Of a stretch of 64,000 bases of DNA, positions 8,701-22,100 are shown in pieces. The position numbers and the translations under genes are program-made. Below the pieces are notes generated by a model. That model worked only from the letters and a program-made list of their open reading frames with translations, searched no databases and was not told the origin of the DNA. The stretch is from Ptiloglossa arizonensis (Eukaryota; Arthropoda; Insecta; Hymenoptera; Colletidae), in NCBI RefSeq assembly GCF_051014685.1, contig NW_027478443.1:806001-870000 (forward strand). Direction: 5' to 3'. The first letter of the stretch is position 1; each line of letters opens with the position of its first letter.

Positions 8701-9699
8701 TTCGCAATTCTGCGGCTCCAAACGCTTAACCAGAATGGCCTAGGGAAAAAACACACATACCGTTGTAATCGGGCGAGTTTCTACTTTCAGTTACAGTAGG
8801 AATTTTTGGGTTAGGTCAATCCGTTCGCGAGATATGGGAGTTCGAAGCCAAGGAATGGTTGAGAAGACAACAAATTTTTCGCAATTCTGCTGCTCCAAAC
8901 GCTTAACCAGAATGGCCTAGGGAAAAAATACACATACCGTTGTAACCGGGCGAGTTTCTACTTTCAGATGCAACAGGAATTTTTGGGTTAGGTCAATCCG
9001 TTCGCGAGATATGGGAGTTTGAAGCCAAGAAATGGTTGAGACGGCAAAAAATTTTTCGCAATTCTGCTGCTTCAAACGCTTAACCAGAATGGGCTAGGGA
9101 AAAAATACACATACCGTTGTAACCGGGCGAGTTTCTACTTGCAAATGCAATAGGAATTTTTGGGTTAGGTCAATCCGTTCGCTAGATATGGGAGTTTGAA
9201 GCCAAGAAATGGTTGACAAGGCAAACATTTTTCGCAATTCTGCTGCTCCAAACGCTTAACCAGAATGGCCTAGGGAAAAAATACATATACCTTTGTAATC
9301 GAGCGAGTTTCTACTTTCACACGCAACAGGAATTTTTGGGTTAGGTCAATCCGTTCGCGAGATATGGGAGTTTGAAGCCAAGAAATGGTTGAGAAGGCAA
9401 AACATTTTTCGCAATTCTGCTGCTCCAAACGCTTAACCAGAATGGCCTAGGGAAAAAATACACATACCGTTGTAATCGGGCGAGTTTCTACTTTCAGACG
9501 AAACAGGAATTTTTGGGTTAGGTCAATCCGTTCGCAAGATATGGGAGCTTGAAGCCAAGAAATTGTTGAGAAGGCAAAACATTTTTCGCAATTCTGCTGA
9601 TCCAAACGCTTAACCAGAATGGCCTATGGAAAAAATACACATACCTTTGTAATCGGGCGAGTTTCTACTTTCAGATGCAATAGGAATTTTTGGGTTAGG

Positions 9700-12600
9700 T
9701 CAATCCGTTCGCGAGATATGGGAGTTTGAAGCCAAGAAATGGTTGAGAAGGCAACAACTTTTTCGCAATTCTGCGGCTCCAAACGCTTAACCAGAATGGC
9801 CTAGGGAAAAAACACACATACCGTTGTAATCGGGCGAGTTTCTACTTTCAGTTACAGTAGGAATTTTTGGGTTAGGTCAATCCGTTCGCGAGATATGGGA
9901 GTTTGAAGCCAAGGAATGGTTGAGAAGACAACAAATTTTTCGCAATTCTGCTGCTCCAAACGCTTAACCAGAATGGGCTAGGGAAAAAATACACATACCG
10001 TTGTAATCGGGCGAGTTTCTACTTTCACACGCAACAGGAATTTTTGGGTTAGGTCAATCCGTTCGCGAGATATGGGAGTTTGAAGCCAAGAAATGGTTGA
10101 GAAGGCAAAACATTTTTCGCAATTCTGCTGCTCCAAAGGCTTAACCAGAATGGCCTAGGGAAAAAATACACATACAGTTGTAACCGGGCGAGTTTCTACT
10201 TGCAAATGCAATAGGAATTTTTGGGTTAGGTCAATCCGTTCGCTAGATATGGGAGTTTGAAGCCAAGAAATGGTTGACAAGGCAAACATTTTTCGCAATT
10301 CTGCTGCTCCAAACGCTTAACCAGAATGGCCTAGGGAAAAAATACACATACCGTTGTAATCGGGCGAGTTTCTACTTTCAGATGCAACAGGAATTTTTGG
10401 GTTAGGTCAATCCGTTCGCGAGATATGGGAGTTTGAAGCCAAGAAATGGTTGAGACGGCAAAAAATTTTTCGCAATTCTGCTGCTTCAAACGCTTAACCA
10501 GAATGGGCTAGGGAAAAAATACACATACCGTTGTAACCGGGCGAGTTTCTACTTGCAAATGCAATAGGAATTTTTGGGTTAGGTCAATCCGTTCGCTAGA
10601 TATGGGAGTTTGAAGCCAAGAAATGGTTGACAAGGCAAACATTTTTCGCAATTCTGCTGCTCCAAACGCTTAACCAGAATGGCCTAGGGAAAAAATACAT
10701 ATACCGTTGTAATCGGGCGAGTTTCTACTTTCACACGCAACAGGAATTTTTGGGTTAGGTCAATCCGTTCGCGAGATATGGGAGTTTGAAGCCAAGAAAT
10801 GGTTGAGAAGGCAAAACATTTTTCGCAATTCTGCTGCTCCAAACGCTTAACCAGAATGGCCTAGGGAAAAAATACACATACCGTTGTAACCGGGCGAGTT
10901 TCTACTTGCAAATGCAATAGGAATTTTTGGGTTAGGTCAATCCGTTCGCTAGATATGGGAGTTTGAAGGCAAGAAATGGTTGACAAGGCAAACATTTTTC
11001 GCAATTCTGCTGCTCCAAACGCTTAACCAGAATGGCCTAGGGGAAAAATACACATACCGTTGTAATCGGGCGAGCTTCTACTTGCAAATGCAATAGGAAT
11101 TTTTAGGTTAGGTCAATCCGTTCGCTAGATATGGGAGCTTGAAGCCAAGAAATGGTTGACAAGGCAAACATTTTTCGCAATTCTGCTGCTCCAAACGCTT
11201 AACCAGAATGGCCTAGGGAAAAAAAAACATACCGTTGTAATCGGGCGAGTTTCTACTTTCACACGCAACAGGAATTTTTGGGTTAGGTCAATCCGTTCGC
11301 GAGATATGGGAGTTTGAAGCCAAGAAATGGTTGAGAAGGCAAAACATTTTTCGCAATTCTGCTGCTCCAAACGCTTAACCAGAATGGCATAGGGAAAAAA
11401 TACACATACCGTTGTAATCGGGCGAGTTTCTACTTTCAGACGCAACAGGAATTTTTGGGTTAGGTCAATCCGTTCGCGAGATATGGGAGTTTGAAGCCAA
11501 GAAATTGTTGTGAAGGCGAAACATTTTTCGCAATTCTGCTGATCCAAACGCTTAACCAGAATGGCCTATGGAAAAAATACACATACCTTTGTAATCGGGC
11601 GAGTTTTTACTTTCAGATGCAATAGGAATTTTTGGGTTAGGTCAATCCGTTCGCGAGATATGGGAGTTTGAAGCCAAGAAATGGTTGAGAAGGCAAAACA
11701 TTTTTCGCAATTCTGCTGCTCCAAACGCTAAACAAGAATGGCCTAGGGAAAAAATACACATACCGTTGTAATCGGGCGAGTTTCTACTTTCAGTTACAAT
11801 AGGAATTTTTGGGTTGGGTCAATCCGTTCGCGAGATATGGGAGTTTGAAGCCAAGGAATGGTTGAGAAGACAACAAATTTTTCGCAATTCTGCTGCTCCA
11901 AACGCTTAACCAGAATGGGCTAGGGAAAAAATACACATACCGTTGTAACCGGGCGAGTTTCTACTTGCAAATGCAATAGGAATTTTTGGGTTAGGTCAAT
12001 CCGTTCGCTAGATATGGGAGTTTGAAGCCAAGAAATGGTTGACAAGGCAAACATTTTTCGCAATTCTGCTGCTCCAAACGCTTAACCAGAATGGGCTAGG
12101 GAAAAAATACACATACGGTTGTAATCGGGCGAGTTTCTACTTTCAGATGCAACAGGAATTTTTGGGTTAGGTCAATCCGTTCGCGAGATATGGGAGTTTG
12201 AAGCCAAGAAATGGTTGAGAAGGCAACAACTTTTTCGCAATTCTGCGGCTCCAAACGCTTAACCAGAATGGCCTAGGGAAAAAACACACATACCGTTGTA
12301 ATCGGGCGAGTTTCTACTTTCAGTTACAGTAGGAATTTTTGGGTTAGGTCAATCCGTTCGCGAGATATGGGAGTTTGAAGCCAAGGAATGGTTGAGAAGA
12401 CAACAAATTTTTCGCAATTCTGCTGCTCCAAACGCTTAACCAGAATGGGCTAGGGAAAAAATACACATACCGTTGTAATCGGGCGAGTTTCTACTTTCAC
12501 ACGCAACAGGAATTTTTGGGTTAGGTCAATCCGTTCGCGAGATATGGGAGTTTGAAGCCAAGAAATGGTTGAGAAGGCAAAACATTTTTCGCAATTCTGC

Positions 12601-14680
12601 TGCTCCAAACGCTTAACCAGAATGGCCTAGGGAAAAAATACACATACAGTTGTAACCGGGCGAGTTTCTACTTGCAAATGCAATAGGAATTTTTGGGTTA
12701 GGTCAATCCGTTCGCTAGATATGGGAGTTTGAAGCCAAGAAATGGTTGACAAGGCAAACATTTTTCGCAATTCTGCTGCTCCAAACGCTTAACCAGAATG
12801 GCCTAGGGAAAAAATACACATACCGTTGTAATCGGGCGAGTTTCTACTTTCAGATGCAACAGGAATTTTTGGGTTAGGTCAATCCGTTCGCGAGATATGG
12901 GAGTTTGAAGCCAAGAAATGGTTGAGACGGCAAAAAATTTTTCGCAATTCTGCTGCTTCAAACGCTTAACCAGAATGGGCTAGGGAAAAAATACACATAC
13001 CGTTGTAACCGGGCGAGTTTCTACTTGCAAATGCAATAGGAATTTTTGGGTTAGGTCAATCCGTTCGCTAGATATGGGAGTTTGAAGCCAAGAAATGGTT
13101 GACAAGGCAAACATTTTTCGCAATTCTGCTGCTCCAAACGCTTAACCAGAATGGCCTAGGGAAAAAATACATATACCGTTGTAATCGGGCGAGTTTCTAC
13201 TTTCACACGCAACAGGAATTTTTGGGTTAGGTCAATCCGTTCGCGAGATATGGGAGTTTGAAGCCAAGAAATGGTTGAGAAGGCAAAACATTTTTCGCAA
13301 TTCTGCTGCTCCAAACGCTTAACCAGAATGGCCTAGGGAAAAAATACACATACCGTTGTAACCGGGCGAGTTTCTACTTGCAAATGCAATAGGAATTTTT
13401 GGGTTAGGTCAATCCGTTCGCTAGATATGGGAGTTTGAAGGCAAGAAATGGTTGACAAGGCAAACATTTTTCGCAATTCTGCTGCTCCAAACGCTTAACC
13501 AGAATGGCCTAGGGAAAAAATACACATACCGTTGTAATCGGGCGAGCTTCTACTTGCAAATGCAATAGGAATTTTTGGGTTAGGTCAATCCGTTCGCTAG
13601 ATATGGGAGCTTGAAGCCAAGAAATGGTTGACAAGGCAAACATTTTTCGCAATTCTGCTGCTCCAAACGCTTAACCAGAATGGCCTAGGGAAAAAAAAAC
13701 ATACCGTTGTAATCGGGCGAGTTTCTACTTTCACACGCAACAGGAATTTTTGGGTTAGGTCAATCCGTTCGCGAGATATGGGAGTTTGAAGCCAAGAAAT
13801 GGTTGAGAAGGCAAAACATTTTTCGCAATTCTGCTGCTCCAAACGCTTAACCAGAATGGCATAGGGAAAAAATACACATACCGTTGTAATCGGGCGAGTT
13901 TCTACTTTCAGACGCAACAGGAATTTTTGGGTTAGGTCAATCCGTTCGCGAGATATGGGAGTTTGAAGCCAAGAAATTGTTGTGAAGGCGAAACATTTTT
14001 CGCAATTCTGCTGATCCAAACGCTTAACCAGAATGGCCTATGGAAAAAATACACATACCTTTGTAATCGGGCGAGTTTTTACTTTCAGATGCAATAGGAA
14101 TTTTTGGGTTAGGTCAATCCGTTCGCGAGATATGGGAGTTTGAAGCCAAGAAATGGTTGAGAAGGCAAAACATTTTTCGCAATTCTGCTGCTCCAAACGC
14201 TAAACAAGAATGGCCTAGGGAAAAAATACACATACCGTTGTAATCGGGCGAGTTTCTACTTTCAGTTACAATAGGAATTTTTGGGTTGGGTCAATCCGTT
14301 CGCGAGATATGGGAGTTTGAAGCCAAGGAATGGTTGAGAAGACAACAAATTTTTCGCAATTCTGCTGCTCGAAACGCTTAACCAGAATGGGCTAGGGAAA
14401 AAATACACATACCGTTGTAACCGGTCGAGTTTCTACTTGCAAATGCAATAGGAATTTTCGGGTTAGGTCAATCCGTTCGCTAGATATGGGAGTTTGAAGC
14501 CAAGAAATGGTTGACAAGGCAAACATTTTTCGCAATTCTGCTGCTCCAAACGCTTAACCAGAATGGGCTAGGGAAAAAATACACATACGGTTGTAATCGG
14601 GCGAGTTTCTACTTTCAGATGCAACAGGAATTTTTGGGTTAGGTCAATCCGTTCGCGAGATATGGGAGTTTGAAGCCAAG
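9700..14680. repeat. Tandem pair of a 14-monomer (2472-bp) higher-order repeat
   Basis: Segments ~9700-12180 and ~12170-14680 match variant by variant at a shift of 2472 bp, including ACGCTAAACAAGAATGG (11729/14201), GGGTTGGGTC and the A9 tract after GCCTAGGG (near 11217/13689). A few private changes distinguish the second copy: CTCGAAAC, CCGGTCGAG, TTTTCGGG. The same 2472-bp shift recurs between 19423 and 21896. Confidence 0.8.
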
Positions 14681-17600
14681 AAATGGTTGAGACGGCAAAA
14701 AATTTTTCGCAATTCTGCTGCTTCAAACGCTTAACCAGAATGGGCTAGGGAAAAAATACACATACCGTTGTAACCGGGCGAGTTTCTACTTGCAAATGCA
14801 ATAGGAATTTTTGGGTTAGGTCAATCCGTTCGCTAGATATGGGAGTTTGAAGCCAAGAAATGGTTGACAAGGCAAACATTTTTCGCAATTCTGCTGCTCC
14901 AAACGCTTAACCAGAATGGCCTAGGGAAAAAATACATATACCGTTGTAATCGGGCGAGTTTCTACTTTCACACGCAACAGGAATTTTTGGGTTAGGTCAA
15001 TCCGTTCGCGAGATATGGGAGTTTGAAGCCAAGAAATGGTTGAGAAGGCAAAACATTTTTCGCAATTCTGCTGCTCCAAACGCTTAACCAGAATGGCCTA
15101 GGGAAAAATACACATACCGTTGTAATCGGGCGAGTTTCTACTTTCAGACGAAACAGGAATTTTTGGGTTAGGTCAATCCGTTCGCGAGATATGGGAGCTT
15201 GAAGCCAAGAAATTGTTGAGAAGGCAAAACATTTTTCGCAATTCTGCTGATCCAAACGCTTAACCAGAATGGCCTATGGAAAAAATACACATACCTTTGT
15301 AATCGGGCGAGTTTCTACTTTCAGATGCAATAGGAATTTTTGGGTTAGGTCAATCCGTTCGCGAGATATGGGAGTTTGAAGCCAAGAAATGGTTGAGAAG
15401 GCAACAAATTTTTCGCAATTCTGCTGCTCCAAACGCTTAACCAGAATGGCCTAGGGAAAAAATACACATACCGTTGTAACCGGGCGAGTTTCTACTTGCA
15501 AATGCAATAGGAATTTTTGGGTTAGGTCAATCCGTTCGCTAGATATGGGAGTTTGAAGGCAAGAAATGGTTGACAAGGCAAACATTTTTCGCAATTCTGC
15601 TGCTCCAAACGCTTAACCAGAATGGGCTAGGGAAAAAATACACATACGGTTGTAATCGGGCGAGTTTCTACTTTCACACGCAACAGGAATTTTTGGGTTA
15701 GGTCAATCCGTTCGCGAGATATGGGAGTTTGAAGCCAAGAAATGGTTGAGAAGGCAAAACATTTTTCGCAATTCTGCTGCTCCAAACGCTTAACCAGAAT
15801 GGCCTAGGGAAAAAATACACATACAGTTGTAACCGGGCGAGTTTCTACTTGCAAATGCAATAGGAATTTTTGGGTTAGGTCAATCCGTTCGCTAGATATG
15901 GGAGTTTGAAGCCAAGAAATGGTTGACAAGGCAAACATTTTTCGCAATTCTGCTGCTCCAAACGCTTAACCAGAATGGCCTAGGGAAAAAATACACATAC
16001 CGTTGTAATCGGGCGAGTTTCTACTTTCAGATGCAACAGGAATTTTTGGGTTAGGTCAATCCGTTCGCGAGATATGGGAGTTTGAAGCCAAGAAATGGTT
16101 GAGACGGCAAAAAATTTTTCGCAATTCTGCTGCTTCAAACGCTTAACCAGAATGGGCTAGGGAAAAAATACACATACCGTTGTAACCGGGCGAGTTTCTA
16201 CTTGCAAATGCAATAGGAATTTTTGGGTTAGGTCAATCCGTTCGCTAGATATGGGAGTTTGAAGCCAAGAAATGGTTGACAAGGCAAACATTTTTCACAA
16301 TTCTGCTGCTCCAAACGCTTAACCAGAATGGCCTAGGGAAAAAATACATATACCGTTGTAATCGGGCGAGTTTCTACTTTCACACGCAACAGGAATTTTT
16401 GGGTTAGGTCAATCCGTTCGCGAGATATGGGAGTTTGAAGCCAAGAAATGGTTGAGAAGGCAAAACATTTTTCGCAATTCTGCTGCTCCAAACGCTTAAC
16501 CAGAATGGCCTAGGGAAAGATACACATACCGTTGTAACCGGGCGAGTTTCTACTTGCAAATGCAATAGGAATTTTTGGGTTAGGTCAATCCGTTCGCTAG
16601 ATATGGGAGTTTGAAGGCAAGAAATGGTTGACAAGGCAAACATTTTTCGCAATTCTGCTGCTCCAAACGCTTAACCAGAATGGCCTAGGGAAAAAATACA
16701 CATACCGTTGTAATCGGGCGAGCTTCTACTTGCAAATGCAATAGGAATTTTTGGGTTAGGTCAATCCGTTCGCTAGATATGGGAGCTTGAAGCCAAGAAA
16801 TGGTTGACAAGGCAAACGTTTTTCGCAATTCTGCTGCTCCAAACGCTTAACCAGAATGGCCTAGGGAAAAAAAAACATACCGTTGTAATCGGGCGAGTTT
16901 CTACTTTCACACGCAACAGGAATCTTTGGGTTAGGTCAATCCGTTCGCGAGATATGGGAGTTTGAAGCCAAGAAATGGTTGAGAAGGCAAAACATTTTTC
17001 GCAATTCTGCTGCTCCAAACGCTTAACCAGAATGGCATAGGGAAAAAAATACACATACCGTTGTAATCGGGCGAGTTTCTACTTTCAGACGCAACAGGAA
17101 TTTTTGGGTTAGGTCAATCCGTTCGCGAGATATGGGAGTTTGAAGCCAAGAAATTGTTGTGAAGGCGAAACATTTTTCGCAATTCTGCTGATCCAAACGC
17201 TTAACCAGAATGGCCTATGGAAAAAATACACATACCTTTGTAATCGGGCGAGTTTTTACTTTCAGATGCAATAGGAATTTTTGGGTTAGGTCAATCCGTT
17301 CGCGAGATATGGGAGTTTGAAGCCAAGAAATGGTTGAGAAGGCAAAACATTTTTCGCAATTCTGCTGCTCCAAACGCTAAACAAGAATGGCCTAGGGAAA
17401 AAATACACATACCGTTGTAATCGGGCGAGATTCTACTTTCAGTTACAATAGGAATTTTTGGGTTGGGTCAATCCGTTCGCGAGATATGGGAGTTTGAAGC
17501 CAAGGAATGGTTGAGAAGACAACAAATTTTTCGCAATTCTGCTGCTCCAAACGCTTAACCAGAATGGGCTAGGGAAAAAATACACATACCGTTGTAACCG

Positions 17601-17920
17601 GGCGAGTTTCTACTTGCAAATGCAATAGGAATTTTTGGGTTAGGTCAATCCGTTCGCTAGATATGGGAGTTTGAAGCCAAGAAATGGTTGACAAGGCAAA
17701 CATTTTTCGCAATTCTGCTGCTCCAAACGCTTAACCAGAATGGCCTAGGGAAAAAATACATATACCGTTGTAATCGGGCGAGTTTCTACTTTCACACGCA
17801 ACAGGAATTTTTGGGTTAGGTCAATCCGTTCGCGAGATATGGGAGTTTGAAGCCAAGAAATGGTTGAGAAGGCAAAACATTTTTCGCAATTCTGCTGCTC
17901 CAAACGCTTAACCAGAATGG
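10810..17920. repeat. Long duplicated block, copy A (7.1 kb)
   Basis: Near-identical to copy B at a shift of 8298 bp (47 monomers). Shared rare variants include CCTAGGGGAAAA (11040), TTTTTAGGTTA (11100), CTCGAAACGC, CCGGTCGAG (14421), GGGAAAGATAC (16515), ACGTTTTTCGC (16815), AATCTTTGGG (16921) and GGGCGAGATTC (17430). The match ends where copy A reads GGCCTAGGG and copy B reads GGCATAGGG. Confidence 0.85.
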
Positions 17921-19107
17921 CCTAGGGAAAAAATACACATACCGTTGTAACCGGGCGAGTTTCTACTTGCAAATGCAATAGGAATTTTTGGGTTAGGTCA
18001 ATCCGTTCGCTAGATATGGGAGTTTGAAGGCAAGAAATGGTTGACAAGGCAAACATTTTTCGCAATTCTGCTGCTCCAAACGCTTAACCAGAATGGCCTA
18101 GGGAAAAAATACACATACCGTTGTAATCGGGCGAGTTTCTACTTTCAGACGAAACAGGAATTTTTGGGTTAGGTCAATCCGTTCGCGAGATATGGGAGCT
18201 TGAAGCCAAGTAATTGTTGAGAAGGCAAAACATTTTTCGCAATTCTGCTGATCCAAACGCTTAACCAGAATGGCCTAGGGAAAAAAAAACATACCGTTGT
18301 AATCGGGCGAGTTTCTACTTTCACACGCAACAGGAATTTTTGGGTTAGGTCAATCCGTTCGCGAGATATGGGAGTTTGAAGCCAAGAAATTGTTGTGAAG
18401 GCGAAACATTTTTCGCAATTCTGCTGATCCAAACGCTTAACCAGAATGGCCTATGGAAAAAATACACATACCTTTGTATTCGGGCGAGTTTTTACTTTCA
18501 GATGCAATAGGAATTTTTGGGTTAGGTCAATCCGTTCGCGAGATATGGGAGTTTGAAGCCAAGAAATGGTTGAGACGGCAAAAAATTTTTCGCAATTCTG
18601 CTGCTTCAAACGCTTAACCAGAATGGGCTAGGGAAAAAATACACATACCGTTGTAACCGGGCGAGTTTCTACTTGCAAATGCAATAGGAATTTTTGGGTT
18701 AGGTCAATCCGTTCGCTAGATATGGGAGTTTGAAGCCAAGAAATGGTTGACAAGGCAAACATTTTTCACAATTCTGCTGCTCCAAACGCTTAACCAGAAT
18801 GGCCTAGGGAAAAAATACATATACCGTTGTAATCGGGCGAGTTTCTACTTTCACACGCAACAGGAATTTTTGGGTTAGGTCAATCCGTTCGCGAGATATG
18901 GGAGTTTGAAGCCAAGAAATGGTTGAGAAGGCAAAACATTTTTCGCAATTCTGCTGCTCCAAACGCTTAACCAGAATGGCATAGGGAAAAAATACACATA
19001 CCGTTGTAATCGGGCGAGTTTCTACTTTCAGACGCAACAGGAATTTTTGGGTTAGGTCAATCCGTTCGCGAGATATGGGAGTTTGAAGCCAAGAAATTGT
19101 TGTGAAG

Positions 19108-22100
19108 GCAAAACATTTTTCGCAATTCTGCTGCTCCAAACGCTTAACCAGAATGGCCTAGGGAAAAAAATACACATACCGTTGTAACCGGGCGAGTTTC
19201 TACTTGCAAATGCAATAGGAATTTTTGGGTTAGGTCAATCCGTTCGCTAGATATGGGAGTTTGAAGGCAAGAAATGGTTGACAAGGCAAACATTTTTCGC
19301 AATTCTGCTGCTCCAAACGCTTAACCAGAATGGCCTAGGGGAAAAATACACATACCGTTGTAATCGGGCGAGCTTCTACTTGCAAATGCAATAGGAATTT
19401 TTAGGTTAGGTCAATCCGTTCGCTAGATATGGGAGCTTGAAGCCAAGAAATGGTTGACAAGGCAAACATTTTTCGCAATTCTGCTGCTCCAAACGCTTAA
19501 CCAGAATGGCCTAGGGAAAAAAAAACATACCGTTGTAATCGGGCGAGTTTCTACTTTCACACGCAACAGGAATTTTTGGGTTAGGTCAATCCGTTCGCGA
19601 GATATGGGAGTTTGAAGCCAAGAAATGGTTGAGAAGGCAAAACATTTTTCGCAATTCTGCTGCTCCAAACGCTTAACCAGAATGGCATAGGGAAAAAATA
19701 CACATACCGTTGTAATCGGGCGAGTTTCTACTTTCAGACGCAACAGGAATTTTTGGGTTAGGTCAATCCGTTCGCGAGATATGGGAGTTTGAAGCCAAGA
19801 AATTGTTGTGAAGGCGAAACATTTTTCGCAATTCTGCTGATCCAAACGCTTAACCAGAATGGCCTATGGAAAAAATACACATACCTTTGTAATCGGGCGA
19901 GTTTTTACTTTCAGATGCAATAGGAATTTTTGGGTTAGGTCAATCCGTTCGCGAGATATGGGAGTTTGAAGCCAAGAAATGGTTGAGAAGGCAAAACATT
20001 TTTCGCAATTCTGCTGCTCCAAACGCTAAACAAGAATGGCCTAGGGAAAAAATACACATACCGTTGTAATCGGGCGAGTTTCTACTTTCAGTTACAATAG
20101 GAATTTTTGGGTTGGGTCAATCCGTTCGCGAGATATGGGAGTTTGAAGCCAAGGAATGGTTGAGAAGACAACAAATTTTTCGCAATTCTGCTGCTCCAAA
20201 CGCTTAACCAGAATGGGCTAGGGAAAAAATACACATACCGTTGTAACCGGGCGAGTTTCTACTTGCAAATGCAATAGGAATTTTTGGGTTAGGTCAATCC
20301 GTTCGCTAGATATGGGAGTTTGAAGCCAAGAAATGGTTGACAAGGCAAACATTTTTCGCAATTCTGCTGCTCCAAACGCTTAACCAGAATGGGCTAGGGA
20401 AAAAATACACATACGGTTGTAATCGGGCGAGTTTCTACTTTCAGATGCAACAGGAATTTTTGGGTTAGGTCAATCCGTTCGCGAGATATGGGAGTTTGAA
20501 GCCAAGAAATGGTTGAGAAGGCAACAACTTTTTCGCAATTCTGCGGCTCCAAACGCTTAACCAGAATGGCCTAGGGAAAAAAACACACATACCGTTGTAA
20601 TCGGGCGAGTTTCTACTTTCAGTTACAGTAGGAATTTTTGGGTTAGGTCAATCCGTTCGCGAGATATGGGAGTTTGAAGCCAAGGAATGGTTGAGAAGAC
20701 AACAAATTTTTCGCAATTCTGCTGCTCCAAACGCTTAACCAGAATGGGCTAGGGAAAAAATACACATACCGTTGTAATCGGGCGAGTTTCTACTTTCACA
20801 CGCAACAGGAATTTTTGGGTTAGGTCAATCCGTTCGCGAGATATGGGAGTTTGAAGCCAAGAAATGGTTGAGAAGGCAAAACATTTTTCGCAATTCTGCT
20901 GCTCCAAACGCTTAACCAGAATGGCCTAGGGAAAAAATACACATACAGTTGTAACCGGGCGAGTTTCTACTTGCAAATGCAATAGGAATTTTTGGGTTAG
21001 GTCAATCCGTTCGCTAGATATGGGAGTTTGAAGCCAAGAAATGGTTGACAAGGCAAACATTTTTCGCAATTCTGCTGCTCCAAACGCTTAACCAGAATGG
21101 CCTAGGGAAAAAATACACATACCGTTGTAATCGGGCGAGTTTCTACTTTCAGATGCAACAGGAATTTTTGGGTTAGGTCAATCCGTTCGCGAGATATGGG
21201 AGTTTGAAGCCAAGAAATGGTTGAGACGGCAAAAAATTTTTCGCAATTCTGCTGCTTCAAACGCTTAACCAGAATGGGCTAGGGAAAAAATACACATACC
21301 GTTGTAACCGGGCGAGTTTCTACTTGCAAATGCAATAGGAATTTTTGGGTTAGGTCAATCCGTTCGCTAGATATGGGAGTTTGAAGCCAAGAAATGGTTG
21401 ACAAGGCAAACATTTTTCGCAATTCTGCTGCTCCAAACGCTTAACCAGAATGGCCTAGGGAAAAAATACATATACCGTTGTAATCGGGCGAGTTTCTACT
21501 TTCACACGCAACAGGAATTTTTGGGTTAGGTCAATCCGTTCGCGAGATATGGGAGTTTGAAGCCAAGAAATGGTTGAGAAGGCAAAACATTTTTCGCAAT
21601 TCTGCTGCTCCAAACGCTTAACCAGAATGGCCTAGGGAAAAAATACACATACCGTTGTAACCGGGCGAGTTTCTACTTGCAAATGCAATAGGAATTTTTG
21701 GGTTAGGTCAATCCGTTCGCTAGATATGGGAGTTTGAAGGCAAGAAATGGTTGACAAGGCAAACATTTTTCGCAATTCTGCTGCTCCAAACGCTTAACCA
21801 GAATGGCCTAGGGAAAAAATACACATACCGTTGTAATCGGGCGAGCTTCTACTTGCAAATGCAATAGGAATTTTTGGGTTAGGTCAATCCGTTCGCTAGA
21901 TATGGGAGCTTGAAGCCAAGAAATGGTTGACAAGGCAAACATTTTTCGCAATTCTGCTGCTCCAAACGCTTAACCAGAATGGCCTAGGGAAAAAAAAACA
22001 TACCGTTGTAATCGGGCGAGTTTCTACTTTCACACGCAACAGGAATTTTTGGGTTAGGTCAATCCGTTCGCGAGATATGGGAGTTTGAAGCCAAGAAATG